Positions 8,658-17,088 are shown, counted from the first letter of the stretch. The stretch is 43,098 nucleotides of DNA from an uncultured Clostridia bacterium (GCA_947624655.1 CANQLH010000017.1:1-43098), one strand, 5' to 3'. Notes: generated by a model from the letters alone, not told the origin. Program-made: numbers and translations.

Positions 8658-10655
8658 TTAATAATTGATTATTAGTACTTCTTTGCTTTTTCCTTTCTTG
8701 GTATTATAGCTAGAATTAGAATAATCATTATCTAAATATATAACTTTATACTTTTTACTCCATTCTTTAAGTAGTACATTTTGTTTTCCTTTATGTTCTA
8801 TTACATTTGATAGTGCAAATTTAATATTTTTTTCATTAACTTTATCTAAAAAGTTATACAATTTTAGTTCTTCTTCTTCTTTCCAATCTTTGAATCCTCT
8901 ATTTCCATCATTATAAGAACCTGTTGTAATTAAATACGGTGGATCACAATATATAAAGTCTTCATTTCCTAAGTTTTCAATAGAAACCTTATCAAATTCT
9001 TTTGATGAAAAGTCTATATTCATATTTTTTAATTTATGAGAAAATAGAATTAAATTGTTTTTCATATTTTCCGAAAATTGGCTTCTATTTCTTCCAAATG
9101 GATTATTATATTCTCTATTATTATTGAATCTAAATTGATAATTAAATGAGTAACAAGTTAAAGTATATAAATCTATAGGGTCTTTTGTTTCATTGTAATG
9201 AATTCTAAAGTTCTTATAAGCATTTTCATTTTCCTTACTTAGTCCATATAATATAATATTATTATTTATTTTCTCTAAAATATTTTCCACTGAATCGTTA
9301 TATAATTCTTTATATAAGTCAATTATAAAATAATTAATATCATTACATACTGTTTTTTTACTTTTGACATTAATTCCTACATTAAATCCTCCAGAAAATA
9401 AATCAACAAAAGTATTTATATCTGTTGGAAAATATTTCATTAATTGTGGCAATAACTTATATTTTCCTCCAATATAATTTAATGGACTCTTAATATATTT
9501 CTTATGGTAATCTACTGTGTAATTTTGAATATCATAAGAATATTCCTCTTCATCTTCCCTTAATGTAGCCTGCATTTTTTTTAATATTGGTATTTTAATA
9601 TAAATATTATTTATGTCTATTTTTTGCTCTTTTTTTATGTAAAAAAGATATTCATAATGTTGCTCCATTTTCTTAGTTAATTTATTTTGATACTGTTTAT
9701 ATGATATTTGATACAATTTATATGTCTTTTCATTTCCATACTTTTTTAAGATTTGTTCTATTTCTTCTTTTTTTAATATTCCTTCTTGATTATAACTTAC
9801 AATAATATGCTTAAATTTTGCATTTTTAATTAATTCATCTAGTTCATCATAAACTTTTGATTTTATACAATAATTTGACTTTTCTTTAGTATATGTTCTT
9901 ATACCTGTTTTACCATTTATATTCGGTTCATCATATCGTGCAATCGTTTCAAGTAGATGATAATTAGGCAAATATTGCCTTGAGTTATATGGTGGATCAA
10001 TGTATAAAATATCTCCACTAATTTTTTTTATTAGTTCATTTGCATCTTCTCTATAACATTCATTTTCTTGATAATTATTTACAACATTTAATCTAATCAT
10101 TTCAAATTTTTTAAATGCTCTTTTATCCCATTTTTTTAAGTATGCTCCATATGTGCCTGTAATATTGGAAATAAAGGGAACTCCTTCAATTAATGTTGCT
10201 AATAAATAATAATATTCATTTTCGCTTATCAATTTTCCTTTTTTCCATTGTTCAATATTGGTTCTAATATAATCAATTCTCTTTGCATTTTCCGGGGTCA
10301 AATACATTCTTTCACAGTTGTCATTTGGTGAATAATTATCATATATAAATGTTTTAATGTTCTTCATATCAATTTTTGTTGTTTCTAAATAATCTAATAT
10401 ATTTTCTACCTTTAATTTGTTTCTTAATTTTTCAAAATTCGGTATTTCATTATTTGATATTGTTGCTTTTTGAAGTACATATGAAAAATATAAAATATCA
10501 TTTGAAATAATTTTGTATTTGTTTTTAAAAAATCTAGCTACTGATGATGTGCCAGAAAATAAATCACAAAATACTTTTTCATTTCCAGAACAGTTTTCTT
10601 CTATTACTTGTTTTATATTATTTAATAAATTAGTTTTATTTCCAATATATCTCAT
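8658..10655 (-). CDS. M.FokI-like double-domain N6-adenine DNA methyltransferase
   Basis: The 665-aa protein contains two fused D12-class adenine methyltransferase domains. The first has MRYIGNKTNLL, the SAM motif FCDLFSGTSSVARFF and catalytic DPPY in LYIDPPYNSRQY. The second repeats the pattern with NYIGGKYKLLPQL, FVDLFSGGFNVG and IYCDPPYLITTGSYN. M.FokI has this same layout because the asymmetric GGATG/CATCC site needs a separate domain for each strand. I place the start at ATG 10655, not the in-frame codon 21 bases earlier, because AAAGGAGGT precedes it and the family starts M-R-x-I-G. The restriction gene follows after 13 bases. Confidence 0.95.
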   Translation of the reverse strand: MRYIGNKTNLLNNIKQVIEENCSGNEKVFCDLFSGTSSVARFFKNKYKIISNDILYFSYVLQKATISNNEIPNFEKLRNKLKVENILDYLETTKIDMKNIKTFIYDNYSPNDNCERMYLTPENAKRIDYIRTNIEQWKKGKLISENEYYYLLATLIEGVPFISNITGTYGAYLKKWDKRAFKKFEMIRLNVVNNYQENECYREDANELIKKISGDILYIDPPYNSRQYLPNYHLLETIARYDEPNINGKTGIRTYTKEKSNYCIKSKVYDELDELIKNAKFKHIIVSYNQEGILKKEEIEQILKKYGNEKTYKLYQISYKQYQNKLTKKMEQHYEYLFYIKKEQKIDINNIYIKIPILKKMQATLREDEEEYSYDIQNYTVDYHKKYIKSPLNYIGGKYKLLPQLMKYFPTDINTFVDLFSGGFNVGINVKSKKTVCNDINYFIIDLYKELYNDSVENILEKINNNIILYGLSKENENAYKNFRIHYNETKDPIDLYTLTCYSFNYQFRFNNNREYNNPFGRNRSQFSENMKNNLILFSHKLKNMNIDFSSKEFDKVSIENLGNEDFIYCDPPYLITTGSYNDGNRGFKDWKEEEELKLYNFLDKVNEKNIKFALSNVIEHKGKQNVLLKEWSKKYKVIYLDNDYSNSSYNTKKGKSKEVLIINY

Positions 10656-10668
10656 TTTACCTCCTTTG

Positions 10669-10696
10669 CATCCCAAAACATCCTTATTGTATTATA
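10669..10696 (-). promoter_or_regulatory. Methyltransferase promoter region with two FokI-type sites
   Basis: A -10 box TATAAT (10696-10691) lies upstream of the methyltransferase gene; no clear -35 box is visible. Between it and the ribosome site are two GGATG sequences on the sense strand (10683-10679 and 10673-10669), ten bases apart, one helical turn. They are the expected substrate of the encoded enzyme and could allow methylation-sensitive control. Confidence 0.5.
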
Positions 10697-10814
10697 AGAT
10701 ATATTTTTTTTCAATATATTTTACTAATTTTCATATAATTTATTATCTCATACATAGAATCATTTTTTACTTCATTATATACAAATAATTACTATTCCTT
10801 ATTTTTTCTAAGCA

Positions 10815-11366
10815 CTAATTATATACCCAGCTACTTCTCATATTAGGATTTTTGCCCTTATAATAATCTCTATCTTTTGTTAGATCTACATCTTTTATAT
10901 CTGTTCCATCATTTTGCTGTTTTTGTATGGTTCTTTCTATATCTCCTTTTAATAATTGACTAACATCTGTACTATACTCAGGTGCATCTCCTTCTGGTCC
11001 TATAGTACTAAACTCATAAAATGAACCTACTCCCCATTTTTCTGCTTTTTTTCTACTAATTTCATATCTTGTTTTTTCACCCAAATGATATTGATCCTGA
11101 TAATAAGTATTAGTTTTTAAGTCATATCCTGCATATAAAACCTCACCTCTATATTCTGAATATGCTTTCAAATATTCTTCCATCTTTTTTTCTAATATTT
11201 CAGTATATTCAGTAGGCAATTTTAATTTCTTACATAATTCATTTGGAAAATTTTTACTTGCAACTTCTAATTTTTCCTTTTCTTTCTCTAATTCCTTCAT
11301 AAATTTTGCAACATCATTGTTCTTATTTTTTTCATTTGCTATTTTATTAGAGATTTCTAATTCCAA
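10815..11366 (-). CDS. Unknown protein in defence element
   Basis: The 183-aa soluble protein begins at TTG 11366 with an AAAGGATG ribosome site. The first 75 residues are highly charged and probably coiled coil; the rest contains LYAGYDLKTNTYYQDQYHLG and STIGPEGDAPEYSTDVSQLL. I do not recognise a family and see no nuclease, helicase or membrane motif. It lies 56 bases after the primase-helicase gene on the same strand, so it probably belongs to that operon and could be its accessory or effector partner. That role is inference from position only. Confidence 0.7.
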   Translation of the reverse strand: MELEISNKIANEKNKNNDVAKFMKELEKEKEKLEVASKNFPNELCKKLKLPTEYTEILEKKMEEYLKAYSEYRGEVLYAGYDLKTNTYYQDQYHLGEKTRYEISRKKAEKWGVGSFYEFSTIGPEGDAPEYSTDVSQLLKGDIERTIQKQQNDGTDIKDVDLTKDRDYYKGKNPNMRSSWVYN

Positions 11367-11422
11367 TATTCTTCATCCTTTCTTTTTATGATAGTTCGTA
11401 CATTTTTTGTAACATACTATAT

Positions 11423-13765
11423 CTATTCTTCTTCTATAATTTTATATCCAGCAATCTTATATCCTTTTAACCTTCTACTATACATTTTTTCTAAAATTTT
11501 CATATTGTCCAAATAATCATATACAACTACTTTTTCTTTTCCCTCATGCTTTCTATGTAATCTTCCTACATATTGTATTATTCTCCCTTTCCATGAAACC
11601 GGCATAGTCAAGAACAATGTATCTAATCTACTATCATCAAATCCTTCTCCTATTGAGCTACTTGTTGCAAGTATTATTCTTGGTTTATTTTCTTTATCCG
11701 CTTCTTCTAAAATTTTTTGTACTTCTTTTGTTTTTTTCTTTCCAATATTTCCTCTATAAATCACTACTGGAACTTTTAAATCTAATAAACCTTCTTCTAA
11801 GATTTTTAAATGTTCAACTCTTTCAGTTAGAACAATAGGTATTCTTCCATTTCCAACACATCTTTTTATATCTTCAATTATTAAACTGTTTCTAAAAATA
11901 TTATGACTCATATCATTTAAAATCTCTGATACCTGGATTCTTTCCTTTTCTTCAGGAAATATATATCTGTATCCTGTCCTTTTTACTATTACTGTGTGTT
12001 CCATTTCTTTATTTTGTTTTAGTTCACGATGTCCTACTCTAATTCTTATATCTCCACATTGCATATATATAATTTTATGCCATCCATCTTTTCTTGTAGG
12101 AGTAGCCGTCAAACCATACACGTACTTACTTTTTATTGCTTTCAATACTTTTTCAAAACTATATGCAGCAACGTGATGACATTCATCTACAATAACTAGG
12201 CCATAACTTTGTACCATTTCTTCTAGGTTATCTTTTCTTGATAATGATTGAATACTTGCTATATCTAATTTTCCATTCAAATCATCTTTACTAGCCCCAC
12301 ATTGCCCTATCTCTTTCTTATTTATATTAAAAAAATACGATAATCTTTCCTTCCACTGTTCTAATAAGCTATTTCTATTTACTAAAACTAAAGTATTCGT
12401 TTTTAATTCAGATATAATTTTAGCTCCTATAACAGTTTTTCCAAAACCTGTAGTAGCACATAATACTCCTGTTTCATATGTAATTAATTCTTTCATTACC
12501 TTTTCTTGTTTCTTATCTAATTTACCATTAAATTTATAATTGGTTTTAATCCCCTCTTGTCTTGTATCTTTAATACATAGTTTTACATTACTTTTTTCAC
12601 ATATTTCTCTTATTTTTTCTATACATCCCCTTGGCAAAATTAAAAATCTTTCATCTTCTTCAAAACAACTTATAATCCTTGGCGTTTTGTAAATTGGTAA
12701 CCTTAATTTTTGTTTTTCATAAAACTCAGGATTAGTAAAACTTGCTAGTCTTTTCAAATACGTTATTTCATTCGGCAACAATTTTAACTTTTTTACATAT
12801 ATTTCATTATCAAATATACATTCTATATTATTAACAAATATAATATCCTTCAAATTTTCCTTTTTAGGTAATTCATCATCTGATAATTCATCTAATTCTG
12901 GCTCATTATAATCATCTTCATTATATTTATCTATAAATTCACATAGTTCGTCATTTTTTACCTTTTTAATATTTAATAAAATGTCTATCTGATTTTTTTC
13001 CACTTCAAAGTATTTATTTACAAAAACTGTATTCCCATTTTTGCAACATTCTCCTTGAAATGGTAATGCTATTAAATTGCCAAATCCCCCATTTGGCATT
13101 ATATCTTGATTTGGAAATAATCTGTCATATGAACTTAAGTCTAATGATGCTTTTTCCATTGTTTTAGTTATAAGAATATTTCCCATTTTTCTTGCATTTC
13201 TTGCTAATACAGTTTCTTCAAAAAATATCCATACATGTGCTCCATTTCCTGAACGAGATTTTTCTACATATATTGGTATATTTAATTGATCGCAGATATC
13301 CCAAAATGCAATTACATCTTTTTCATAAGTCTTTTCATCAAAGTCAATTACTAAGAAATTGCATAAATCACCTGGTAGTAATGGATATATTCCTACTGTT
13401 ATTTCACCTTTTAAATGTTTTAGTATTACATCTTCTGTTAAAGGTTGTAACTCTCTATTTGCACATTCATTACATTTTATTCTGGGCTTATCACATTTAA
13501 ATCTACTAAACTCATTCTTACAAACTGGTGAATATCCTGATTTTCCTGTTTTATTGCTTGTCCACCTTTTAGCATATATATCTGTTCTGCCCTTAAAAAG
13601 TTCCATAAATATTTTTACTTTTTCATCGTTTGAAATAGTTGTTTTAGTTTTAACCTTCTCCTGTTTTTCTAATTTACCGTATATTTTTTCTTTTAGCATA
13701 GTGTTTTCACTTTGCAAATTTTTAATCATTTCAATTAGTTCATTTTTATCCAAATCTTCTAACAA
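11423..13765 (-). CDS. TOTE-type AEP primase fused to SF2 helicase
   Basis: The 780-aa protein begins with a short coiled coil (1-38). A Cys cluster follows (C82, C91, C98, C101). The archaeo-eukaryotic primase domain has metal motif DFD (141-143), SGNGAHVWIFF (172-182, catalytic-type H177) and FGNLIALPFQ (228-237). The SF2 helicase has Walker A TTGFGKT (438-444), DECHH (527-531), TATPTR (553-558) and motif VI QYVGRLHRKHEG. This order matches proteins assigned to TOTE conflict systems, proposed to act against invading DNA. No nuclease domain is visible in this chain. Translation starts at TTG 13765 after AGTAGGA; an extended -10 promoter lies about 140 bases upstream. Confidence 0.88.
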   Translation of the reverse strand: MLEDLDKNELIEMIKNLQSENTMLKEKIYGKLEKQEKVKTKTTISNDEKVKIFMELFKGRTDIYAKRWTSNKTGKSGYSPVCKNEFSRFKCDKPRIKCNECANRELQPLTEDVILKHLKGEITVGIYPLLPGDLCNFLVIDFDEKTYEKDVIAFWDICDQLNIPIYVEKSRSGNGAHVWIFFEETVLARNARKMGNILITKTMEKASLDLSSYDRLFPNQDIMPNGGFGNLIALPFQGECCKNGNTVFVNKYFEVEKNQIDILLNIKKVKNDELCEFIDKYNEDDYNEPELDELSDDELPKKENLKDIIFVNNIECIFDNEIYVKKLKLLPNEITYLKRLASFTNPEFYEKQKLRLPIYKTPRIISCFEEDERFLILPRGCIEKIREICEKSNVKLCIKDTRQEGIKTNYKFNGKLDKKQEKVMKELITYETGVLCATTGFGKTVIGAKIISELKTNTLVLVNRNSLLEQWKERLSYFFNINKKEIGQCGASKDDLNGKLDIASIQSLSRKDNLEEMVQSYGLVIVDECHHVAAYSFEKVLKAIKSKYVYGLTATPTRKDGWHKIIYMQCGDIRIRVGHRELKQNKEMEHTVIVKRTGYRYIFPEEKERIQVSEILNDMSHNIFRNSLIIEDIKRCVGNGRIPIVLTERVEHLKILEEGLLDLKVPVVIYRGNIGKKKTKEVQKILEEADKENKPRIILATSSSIGEGFDDSRLDTLFLTMPVSWKGRIIQYVGRLHRKHEGKEKVVVYDYLDNMKILEKMYSRRLKGYKIAGYKIIEEE

Positions 13766-14107
13766 CTACTATTTCCTACTTTCTTTTTATTAATATTTAC
13801 TAATATCTGTTCTATATATTTCATTAATAGTTCTATTGCTAATACATCTTCTCTATTTACTATCTTCCTATCTCCATCACATATTTATTTTTCTCATAGT
13901 ATTATATCACATATTCTTACATTTTCATAGCTTTTAGACGAATTTTCTTTATTATCCACATTTACATTTCCACCTTACACACAACCTCGTACACAAACTT
14001 TTCTTTCATTACATAGCCTGTCCTCTTTTCTCCACTTCTTGTTATATACCCGCTTCTTCTTACTTTTCTAATAAACTCAAATCTACTATATCTATTCTCT
14101 TTCTTGC
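13766..14107. other. Right-end non-coding region of the element
   Basis: This 342-bp stretch lies between the primase-helicase start and the right att repeat. Apart from the promoter at 13901-13909 I see no supported gene. An open frame running from ylmC into this region is only read-through across the junction. Confidence 0.6.
13901..13909 (-). promoter_or_regulatory. Extended -10 promoter for primase-helicase operon
   Basis: The sense strand reads TGATATAAT, a perfect TGN-TATAAT extended -10, about 140 bases upstream of the primase-helicase start. The -35 region is weak, as is usual for extended -10 promoters. Confidence 0.55.
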
Positions 14108-14122
14108 AACCATTATAGAGGT
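14101..14122. repeat. Right attachment-site repeat of the element
   Basis: This is the partner of 4318-4339 (18/22 identical, same orientation). Sequence to the right is ylmC coding DNA; sequence to the left is element. On the coding strand the shared block reads ACCTCTAT and the shared triplet GTT. Confidence 0.75.
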
Positions 14123-14234
14123 AATTATTCCTGTATCTAAATCTGCTGTTACATCTTGCACATAGCCGAAGTCTTCTTCCATCTGTAATATTTACTACTT
14201 CCTTATGCTTAAAATCTAATCCTTTCGTTCCCAT
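14108..14234 (-). pseudogene. ylmC: YlmC/YmxH-family protein, N-terminal fragment (split; contains CGG +1 site)
   Basis: From ATG 14234 the frame reads GLDFKHKEVVNITDGRRL, the typical YlmC start. At 14168-14166 it meets in-frame CTT-CGG-CTA. Skipping the C gives GYVQDVTADLDTGIITSIMV, the family continuation, up to the att repeat. Without the shift the frame becomes meaningless. Beyond the junction the shifted frame stops at 14060. With the half at 4217-4327 and one +1 shift, the joined gene has exactly 78 codons including stop. AGGGGGG is a strong ribosome site but sits inside a hairpin. The gene may be functional only after element excision. Confidence 0.85.
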
Positions 14235-14244
14235 ATAAAAATCC

Positions 14245-14273
14245 CCCCTATTGCTATTTATATGCAACAGGGG
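14245..14273 (-). promoter_or_regulatory. Hairpin over the ylmC ribosome site
   Basis: On the minus-strand RNA, CCCCUGUUGC pairs with GCAAUAGGGG (ten pairs, one G-U) across a 9-base loop. The 3' arm overlaps the AGGGGGG ribosome site of ylmC. It could hide the site, or act with the following ATTTTTAT as a weak terminator of the upstream operon that ends at 14280. Confidence 0.55.
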
Positions 14274-14279
14274 CTTGGG

Positions 14280-14630
14280 CTAGTTATATTTATAGTTGTC
14301 TCGTTTATTTGCAAATACATCTGTATTATATTGTTTCTGTTTTCTTATTTCACTTTTCTTTCTTTCTTCATTTTGCATCCTTATTATTTTTTCCTTTTGC
14401 TTTGGTGTTGATAGATAATCTCTAAACAAGTTAAATAATATTGCCTTGGTTTCTGGGAGCATTGGTTGATTTTTTAATTCTATTTCCTTATCTAGCTCAT
14501 AAATATATTCTTCATTTCTATTTTCTTCTATTGCTCTAATTACTTCAGAAGGAATTTTATTAAATTCTTCTTCATTTAACTCTTGTAATATCGTATATAC
14601 CTCGGTATATGCATTTTTGCGATTATTCAT
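14280..14630 (-). CDS. Conserved small hypothetical protein, coupled to upstream gene
   Basis: The 116-aa charged soluble protein (begins MNNRKNAYTEVYTILQELNE, ends in a basic tail) has no family I can name. Its ATG overlaps the stop of the upstream gene as ATGA (14630-14627), so it is translationally coupled, with GGAGG about 12 bases upstream. Predicted mostly helical. The pairing with the repeat protein upstream suggests joint function, but nothing more can be said. Confidence 0.75.
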   Translation of the reverse strand: MNNRKNAYTEVYTILQELNEEEFNKIPSEVIRAIEENRNEEYIYELDKEIELKNQPMLPETKAILFNLFRDYLSTPKQKEKIIRMQNEERKKSEIRKQKQYNTDVFANKRDNYKYN

Positions 14631-16121
14631 ATTGCTTTTATTCCTCCTTCTTTCGTCTCTTCTACTAATGTTGACAATGCCATATTTTCTCTGTCTGCCA
14701 TCTCTATATCTGTTAACGAGCTAATTGATGCTTCTGCGATTTCTTTTCCTGTTCTTTTTTTATAATTTTCATTCTTATATTCCAAACTTATTCCTAATTC
14801 TGTCAGATCCTTTACTTGTTCTTCTGTTGGGTTCTTTCCTTTTACTCCCCTAAACGTTCTTGCTATACGCTCTTTAGTATATCCTATCTTATAATCAGGA
14901 TTTAATCCTATTTTTTCTATCTCTTCTACTTCTATTTTGGATTTCTTTGCTAAACTTTTTATTGTATCTCTACGTACTATTTTTGAAACATCTACTCCTA
15001 TTTTTTTTAATTTTTTTAATTTTTCTATAAATTCTTGTGTTTGCTCCAATCTTTTTTCTAGACTTATTCCTAATTCTGCTAGTCTTTCTATTTGTTTTTC
15101 TGTTGGTTTTTTTCCTCTTGATTTTCCTCTAAATGCTAATGCTATATGATCTTTAGTGTATCCTATCTTATCATTTGGATTTAGTCCTATTTTTTCTATT
15201 TCTTCTACTCCTATTTTAGATTTCTTTGCTAAACTTTCTATTGTATCTTTTTGTTTTATTTTTGAAACGTTCACTCCTATTTTTTGTAATTTTTCTAAAT
15301 TTTCTATAAATTCTTGTGCTGTATTTCTTTCTCCTTTCTCCATAATGTACAAGCTCTAATGCTGAAAATGCGTTTCCTACTGTTTGAATTAATAAATTAT
15401 TATTTGCTGTATGTGGAATTACAGGCTCCATTCCATATTCTCTTTCAAGTAGTGTTAACTTAGCAATTATTTTATTTTTTTCTAATGATTGATTTTCACT
15501 TAAAGCTTGATAACTGCTAAGTTTTGCAATTGGTGCTTTATATGTAATTCCTTTTTTTAGTTTAGCTTTATTGGGATTAATCTTTTCTTTTGATGTACAC
15601 CTTGTTTCTATTATTTTCTTTAATTCGTCTGAAGTTTTTGCTTTTTCAATTTCTGACAATGTTTTTTGTAGTTTGTTATCAGAATTTATAGAAGAAATAT
15701 ATTCATCTACTCTTTTTTCAATCTCTTCTAACATATATTGTCCTGCAAAAATTACCTTTTCTCCTAATTCTTTTTTTGGTACTCTTACCATTATGTATCT
15801 ATCTTTATAAAATCCTCTTGCATAAGAAATAGATACATTTGCATTACTTGAAAGTGAAATGCAATTTGTATCTTTTCTATAGTGCATTTTTATATGATCA
15901 TACACTTCTTCTAAGCTTATTTCAGAATCCTCATTATATTTCGGTTCTCCTTTTTCTGTATCTTGCTTATATCTTTCTCTATCTGTCCTTATTCTCTCAA
16001 AATGTCCTGAAGTACTTTCTTCTAACTCTTGATTATCTGCCATATTAAGAGCACGAAAAAAATAATAATTTTCTTCATCTTCTACTATATTAAATTGATC
16101 TATATTAAATAAATTGCTCAT
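14627..16121 (-). CDS. Two-part repeat protein, frames joined by a +1 shift at AGG (proposed)
   Basis: The first frame (16121 to about 15335) begins MSNLFNIDQFNIVEDEENYY and has FFRAL and NCISLSSNANVSISYARG, faintly like an ADP-ribosyltransferase-type fold (uncertain). The second frame carries two tandem repeats of about 85 residues, each with TIxSLAKKSKIxVEEIEKIG then a KIGYTK segment and GKxPTE. Two same-strand ORFs overlap by 137 bases, and the repeats begin immediately after the overlap. Skipping the A of in-frame AGG (15335-15333) joins them as GE-GERNTAQEF, giving 497 aa. AGG is used normally elsewhere, so this break may instead be an error or two real overlapping genes. Start M chosen for the upstream GAAGGAAG. 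Function unknown. Confidence 0.6.
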
Positions 16122-16229
16122 TTTCGCTTCCTTCATTTTTAATCTGTTAATGTATTATTATACCATATTTTAGCTTATTTGTAAACTTTAGGCTTTAAAG
16201 CCAATCCTTTGGTTTCTATTCAATAAAAA

Positions 16230-16259
16230 GTATAATATAACCTTCTTTTGGAAATAATG
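16230..16259 (+). promoter_or_regulatory. SigF/SigG-type forespore promoter of sigG
   Basis: GTATA (16230-16234), a 15-bp spacer and GGAAATAATG (16250-16259) match the Bacillus SigF consensus GYWTA-15-GGNNANAWTR at every position. It lies 38 bases before the sigG start. SigF transcription of sigG is established in Bacillus and clostridia. Confidence 0.8.
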
Positions 16260-16297
16260 AAATTAATACATTATAATTCCAAAAGGAGGTTTTCTGT

Positions 16298-17071
16298 TTG
16301 ATAAAAAAGGTTGAAATATGTGGAGTTAACACATCAAAACTACCTGTACTATCAAATAAAGAAAAAGACGAACTTTTTAAAAAAATTAAAAATGGAGATA
16401 AAGAAGCAAGAGAAGAATTTATCAATGGTAATTTAAGGTTAGTTCTTAGTGTTATACAAAGATTTGGTGGCAGAGGAGAAAATCCAGATGACTTGTTTCA
16501 AGTAGGATGCATTGGTCTAATAAAAGCAATAGATAATTTTGATATGAGTTTGAATGTTCAATTTTCAACTTATGCCGTTCCAATGATTATTGGAGAAGTT
16601 AGAAGATACTTAAGAGACAATAATCCAATTAGAGTTAGCCGTTCAATAAGAGATTTAGCATATAAGGCTATACAAGTCAAAGAAAAACTTACAAAAGAAG
16701 ATGGAAAAGAGCCCACAATAGATAAAATTGCAAAAGAGCTTGGAATAGAACGAGAAGAAATTGCCTTTAGCTTTGATGCAATTCAAGACCCTATATCTTT
16801 GCAAGAACCTGTTTACAAAGATGGAGCTGAAAATATTTTTATAATGGACCAAGTTAGTGACAACAAAAATACTGATGAAAAATGGGCAGAAAACTTAAGC
16901 TTAGCAGAAGCTATGAAAAAATTAAATAAAAGAGAAAAAACTATTATAACTAAAAGATTCTTTGATGGAAGAACACAAATGGAAGTAGCAGATGAAATTG
17001 GAATATCCCAAGCGCAAGTATCAAGACTTGAAAAAACTGCAATACAAAGAATAAAGAAAAATTATAAATAA
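16298..17071 (+). CDS. sigG: Forespore RNA polymerase sigma-G factor
   Basis: The 257-aa protein matches Bacillus SigG throughout: KVEICGVNTSKLPVLSNKEK at the N-terminus, NGNLRLVLSVIQRF, DDLFQVGCIGLIKAIDNFD (region 2.1-2.2), FSTYAVPMIIGEVRRYLRDN (2.3-2.4), and EIGISQAQVSRLEKTAIQRI (region 4 helix-turn-helix). It directs late forespore genes. It begins with TTG at 16298, seven bases after a strong AAAGGAGGT site. An inverted repeat, CCTTCTTTTGGAA with TTCCAAAAGGAGG, spans promoter and ribosome site and might modulate translation. In many clostridia ylmC follows sigG; here ylmC lies 2 kb away, divergent. Confidence 0.96.
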   Translation: MIKKVEICGVNTSKLPVLSNKEKDELFKKIKNGDKEAREEFINGNLRLVLSVIQRFGGRGENPDDLFQVGCIGLIKAIDNFDMSLNVQFSTYAVPMIIGEVRRYLRDNNPIRVSRSIRDLAYKAIQVKEKLTKEDGKEPTIDKIAKELGIEREEIAFSFDAIQDPISLQEPVYKDGAENIFIMDQVSDNKNTDEKWAENLSLAEAMKKLNKREKTIITKRFFDGRTQMEVADEIGISQAQVSRLEKTAIQRIKKNYK

Positions 17072-17088
17072 CTACATCAGATGCAAAA

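Larger units (their letters stand above)
4318..14122. mobile_element. 9.8-kb serine-recombinase element inserted in ylmC, carrying defence genes
   Basis: The element is bounded by 18/22 direct repeats and splits ylmC. It contains, all on the minus strand, a large serine recombinase at one end, a small SHOCT-like protein, FokI-like endonuclease and methyltransferase, an unknown 183-aa protein and a TOTE-like primase-helicase. There are no conjugation, replication or phage structural genes, so it is probably mobilised by its recombinase alone or with help. Removal between the repeats restores a continuous ylmC sequence. The exact crossover is uncertain: it could lie in the 8-bp ATAGAGGT block or the AAC, and both give an in-frame join. 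Confidence 0.85.

Noticed and set aside
13962-14267. A 101-aa ORF as an independent gene
   Set aside because: It is the unshifted reading of the ylmC N-terminus continued across the element junction; only its first 23 or so codons after the true ATG match a family.
16140-16297. Right end of the mobile element just before sigG
   Set aside because: The ylmC N-terminal half and the matching att repeat place the end at about 14122. No repeat match occurs here.
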